Assembly: GCA_024330265.1 (NCBI GenBank)
Contig: JANDLT010000023.1
Span: 1-64,000, forward strand
Direction of reading: 5' to 3'
Length of the DNA: 64,000 nt
From: Pyrinomonadaceae bacterium MAG19_C2-C3
Lineage (GTDB): Bacteria; Acidobacteriota; Blastocatellia; Pyrinomonadales; Pyrinomonadaceae
Under the pieces are notes generated by a model. The model made no database searches and was not told where the DNA came from. It saw only the letters and a list, made by a program, of their open reading frames with translations. Of the stretch, positions 62,735 to 64,000 are shown one piece after another. The position numbers and the translations under genes were made by a program. Position 1 is the first letter of the stretch. Each line of letters starts with the position of its first letter.

Positions 62735-63744
62735 CAAATCGAGAGTTCGACATTCTGACGATGGGGCGCAGTTCGATTGACCTTTACGCGAACGACATCG
62801 GCGCGCCTTTTCACGACATCAAGAACTTTGCCGCTTACGTCGGCGGCTGCCCGACCAATATCAGCGTCGGCACACGCCGTTTGAATTTACGCACGGCACT
62901 CCTGACAGCCGTCGGTAACGATCCGGTCGGAGATTTCATTCTTAACTTTCTTGAAAGTGAAGGCGTCACGATTGACTTCATTCCGCGCAAGGCGGGACGA
63001 CGCACAAGTGCGGTCATTCTAGGCATTGAGCCGCCCGATAAATTTCCGCTCGTCTTTTACCGCGACAACTGCGCCGACATCGAGTTGACGATTGACGATG
63101 TTTTAGCCGCCCCCATCGCGCAGAGCCGCGTCCTGCTAATCACCGGCACGGGACTAAGCCGCGAACCGAGCCGCAGTGCCACCGTCTTCGCCGCCGAGCG
63201 TGCGCGGGAGTGCGGCACAAAGGTCGTCCTCGACCTTGATTTCCGTCCCGACCAGTGGCACGACACGCGGGCATTCGGCGTGACTGTGCGTTCAATTCTA
63301 CACTTGACTGATTTGGTAATCGGCACGGCGGACGAGGTGAAAGCCGGTGCGCTACACGAAGGCGTCTCCGTCTCCGTCGAGCATTCGCAAGTCTCTGGAG
63401 CGCGTGTCAGTGGTGACGTGTTAAAAGGGGTGGAGACGATTCTCGATGCGAGTCCCGAAGCTGTGGTACTCAAGCGCGGCGGAGAGGGAACCACCGTCTA
63501 TGTGAAGGGCGGCGAAAGGATCGAAGCCGCGACGTTCCCCATCGAGGTGCAGAATGTTCTGGGCGCGGGTGATGCCTTTGCGAGCGGTTTTCTTTACGGC
63601 TATCTCAAAGGTTGGGATTGGTACACGGCGGCGCGTATGGGCAATGCCTGCGGCGCGATTGTGGTCACACGTCACGGTTGCGCCAATTTCATGCCCTACG
63701 AACAAGAAGCTTTAACCTTCATCGAAGAACGCGGCGGATTTTAG
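62731..63744 (+). CDS. iolC: 5-dehydro-2-deoxygluconokinase (IolC)
   Basis: A PfkB-family kinase that phosphorylates the IolB product. The 337 residues include DILTMGRSSIDLYANDIGAP near 8, FAAYVGGCPTNISVGTRRL near 33 (IolC motif) and the catalytic GAGDAFASGFLYGYLKGWDW near 275. It is translationally coupled to iolB by a four-base overlap. A 71-base gap separates it from iolD. Confidence 0.95.
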   Translation: MTNREFDILTMGRSSIDLYANDIGAPFHDIKNFAAYVGGCPTNISVGTRRLNLRTALLTAVGNDPVGDFILNFLESEGVTIDFIPRKAGRRTSAVILGIEPPDKFPLVFYRDNCADIELTIDDVLAAPIAQSRVLLITGTGLSREPSRSATVFAAERARECGTKVVLDLDFRPDQWHDTRAFGVTVRSILHLTDLVIGTADEVKAGALHEGVSVSVEHSQVSGARVSGDVLKGVETILDASPEAVVLKRGGEGTTVYVKGGERIEAATFPIEVQNVLGAGDAFASGFLYGYLKGWDWYTAARMGNACGAIVVTRHGCANFMPYEQEALTFIEERGGF

Positions 63745-63815
63745 ATGCAGGCTTTTCCTGAAGCCGAACCAGTAGTTCAGTATCGCAGACAGTACCGACC
63801 TATTACACAGCAACA

Positions 63816-64000
63816 ATGGAAACTCAAAGACTAACTACAGCCCAAGCACTCATCACATTTCTGAAGCACCAGTATGTCGAGCGCGACGGGAAAGAGTCGT
63901 CTTTCTTCGCCGGTGTGTGGGGAATCTTCGGACACGGCAACGTCGCGGGCGTCGGTCAAGCGTTGCAGCAAACGCCCGACTTTCGCTATTACCTAGCCCG
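63816..64000 (+). CDS. iolD: 3D-(3,5/4)-trihydroxycyclohexane-1,2-dione hydrolase (IolD), 5' part
   Basis: The first 61 codons of a thiamine-diphosphate enzyme that opens the inositol ring, cut by the window edge. The visible part reads [20 protein letters not shown], followed by [20 protein letters not shown] near 27-46 and [28 protein letters not shown] is a distinctive IolD N-terminal signature. It continues the iolB-iolC operon. Confidence 0.93.
   Translation, partial: METQRLTTAQALITFLKHQYVERDGKESSFFAGVWGIFGHGNVAGVGQALQQTPDFRYYLA

Overview
The window looks like a chromosomal segment of a Gram-negative, GC-rich environmental bacterium, most plausibly an Acidobacteriota member of the Blastocatellia type. 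The evidence is an outer membrane (Kdo synthesis genes, an Mla-type transporter, an Oar-like TonB-dependent receptor, a TonB C-terminal protein), many secreted proteins with short TPR or zinc-ribbon modules, an ECF sigma/anti-sigma pair, and intergenic spaces packed with inverted-repeat elements. The taxonomic call is an inference from gene content. No rRNA is present, and the only tRNA is tRNA-Gly(CCC) at 5281.

Layout. 0.3-4.1 kb: Kdo branch (kdsA, a degenerate M1-peptidase/TPR protein, kdsC). 4.2-7.1 kb: a receiver protein, a zinc-ribbon membrane protein, tRNA-Gly, an LEA-like exported protein, and rsmD. 7.15-9.03 kb is a mobile-element graveyard: an internally deleted IS with intact ends, a frameshifted and truncated IS3-family copy, and a group II intron 3' end (domains V and VI). 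9.1-13 kb: a methyltransferase, a CrtC-like protein, a DinB-like protein and another zinc-ribbon protein. 13.2-16.2 kb: mlaE-mlaF-mlaD on the minus strand. 16.7-19.3 kb: ECF sigma factor, anti-sigma factor and a Spy/CpxP-like protein. 19.7-30.5 kb: an HD-GYP signalling protein, an orphan antitoxin, a HEAT-RraB fusion, ftsY, ribD, rsmA, a TPR-CHAT protein and a secreted two-repeat protein. 30.6-33.2 kb: PIN-TRAM protein, ispD, ispF (the yacL-ispD-ispF order known from Firmicutes). 33.2-41.6 kb: nucleoside salvage (pyrimidine phosphorylase, a beta-propeller/CNT nucleoside-transporter fusion, punA, udk, cdd, an exported deaminase-like amidohydrolase). 43.3-46.1 kb: feoA-feoB and a Cys-rich partner.

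48.4-64 kb is a catabolic island. It holds a HutC-type GntR regulator, two glycerophosphodiester phosphodiesterases, an Oar-like TonB receptor, glpD, glpF, glpK, a GH92 alpha-mannosidase, and the start of an inositol operon (iolB, iolC, iolD cut by the window edge). Together these could harvest mannose, glycerol-3-phosphate and inositol from mannosylated phosphatidylinositol-type glycolipids; this is a hypothesis. Upstream of glpD there is a good sigma-70 promoter whose start region carries a perfect 16-bp palindrome of the kind bound by HutC-family regulators.

The most unusual sequence-level features are purine-rich heptamer tandem arrays. They occur as inverted pairs at five or more gene boundaries and run into coding sequence, forming protein tails and, for rsmA, apparently the start codon. 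The second is the fusion of a Ycf48-like propeller to a nucleoside transporter inside a nucleoside salvage cluster.
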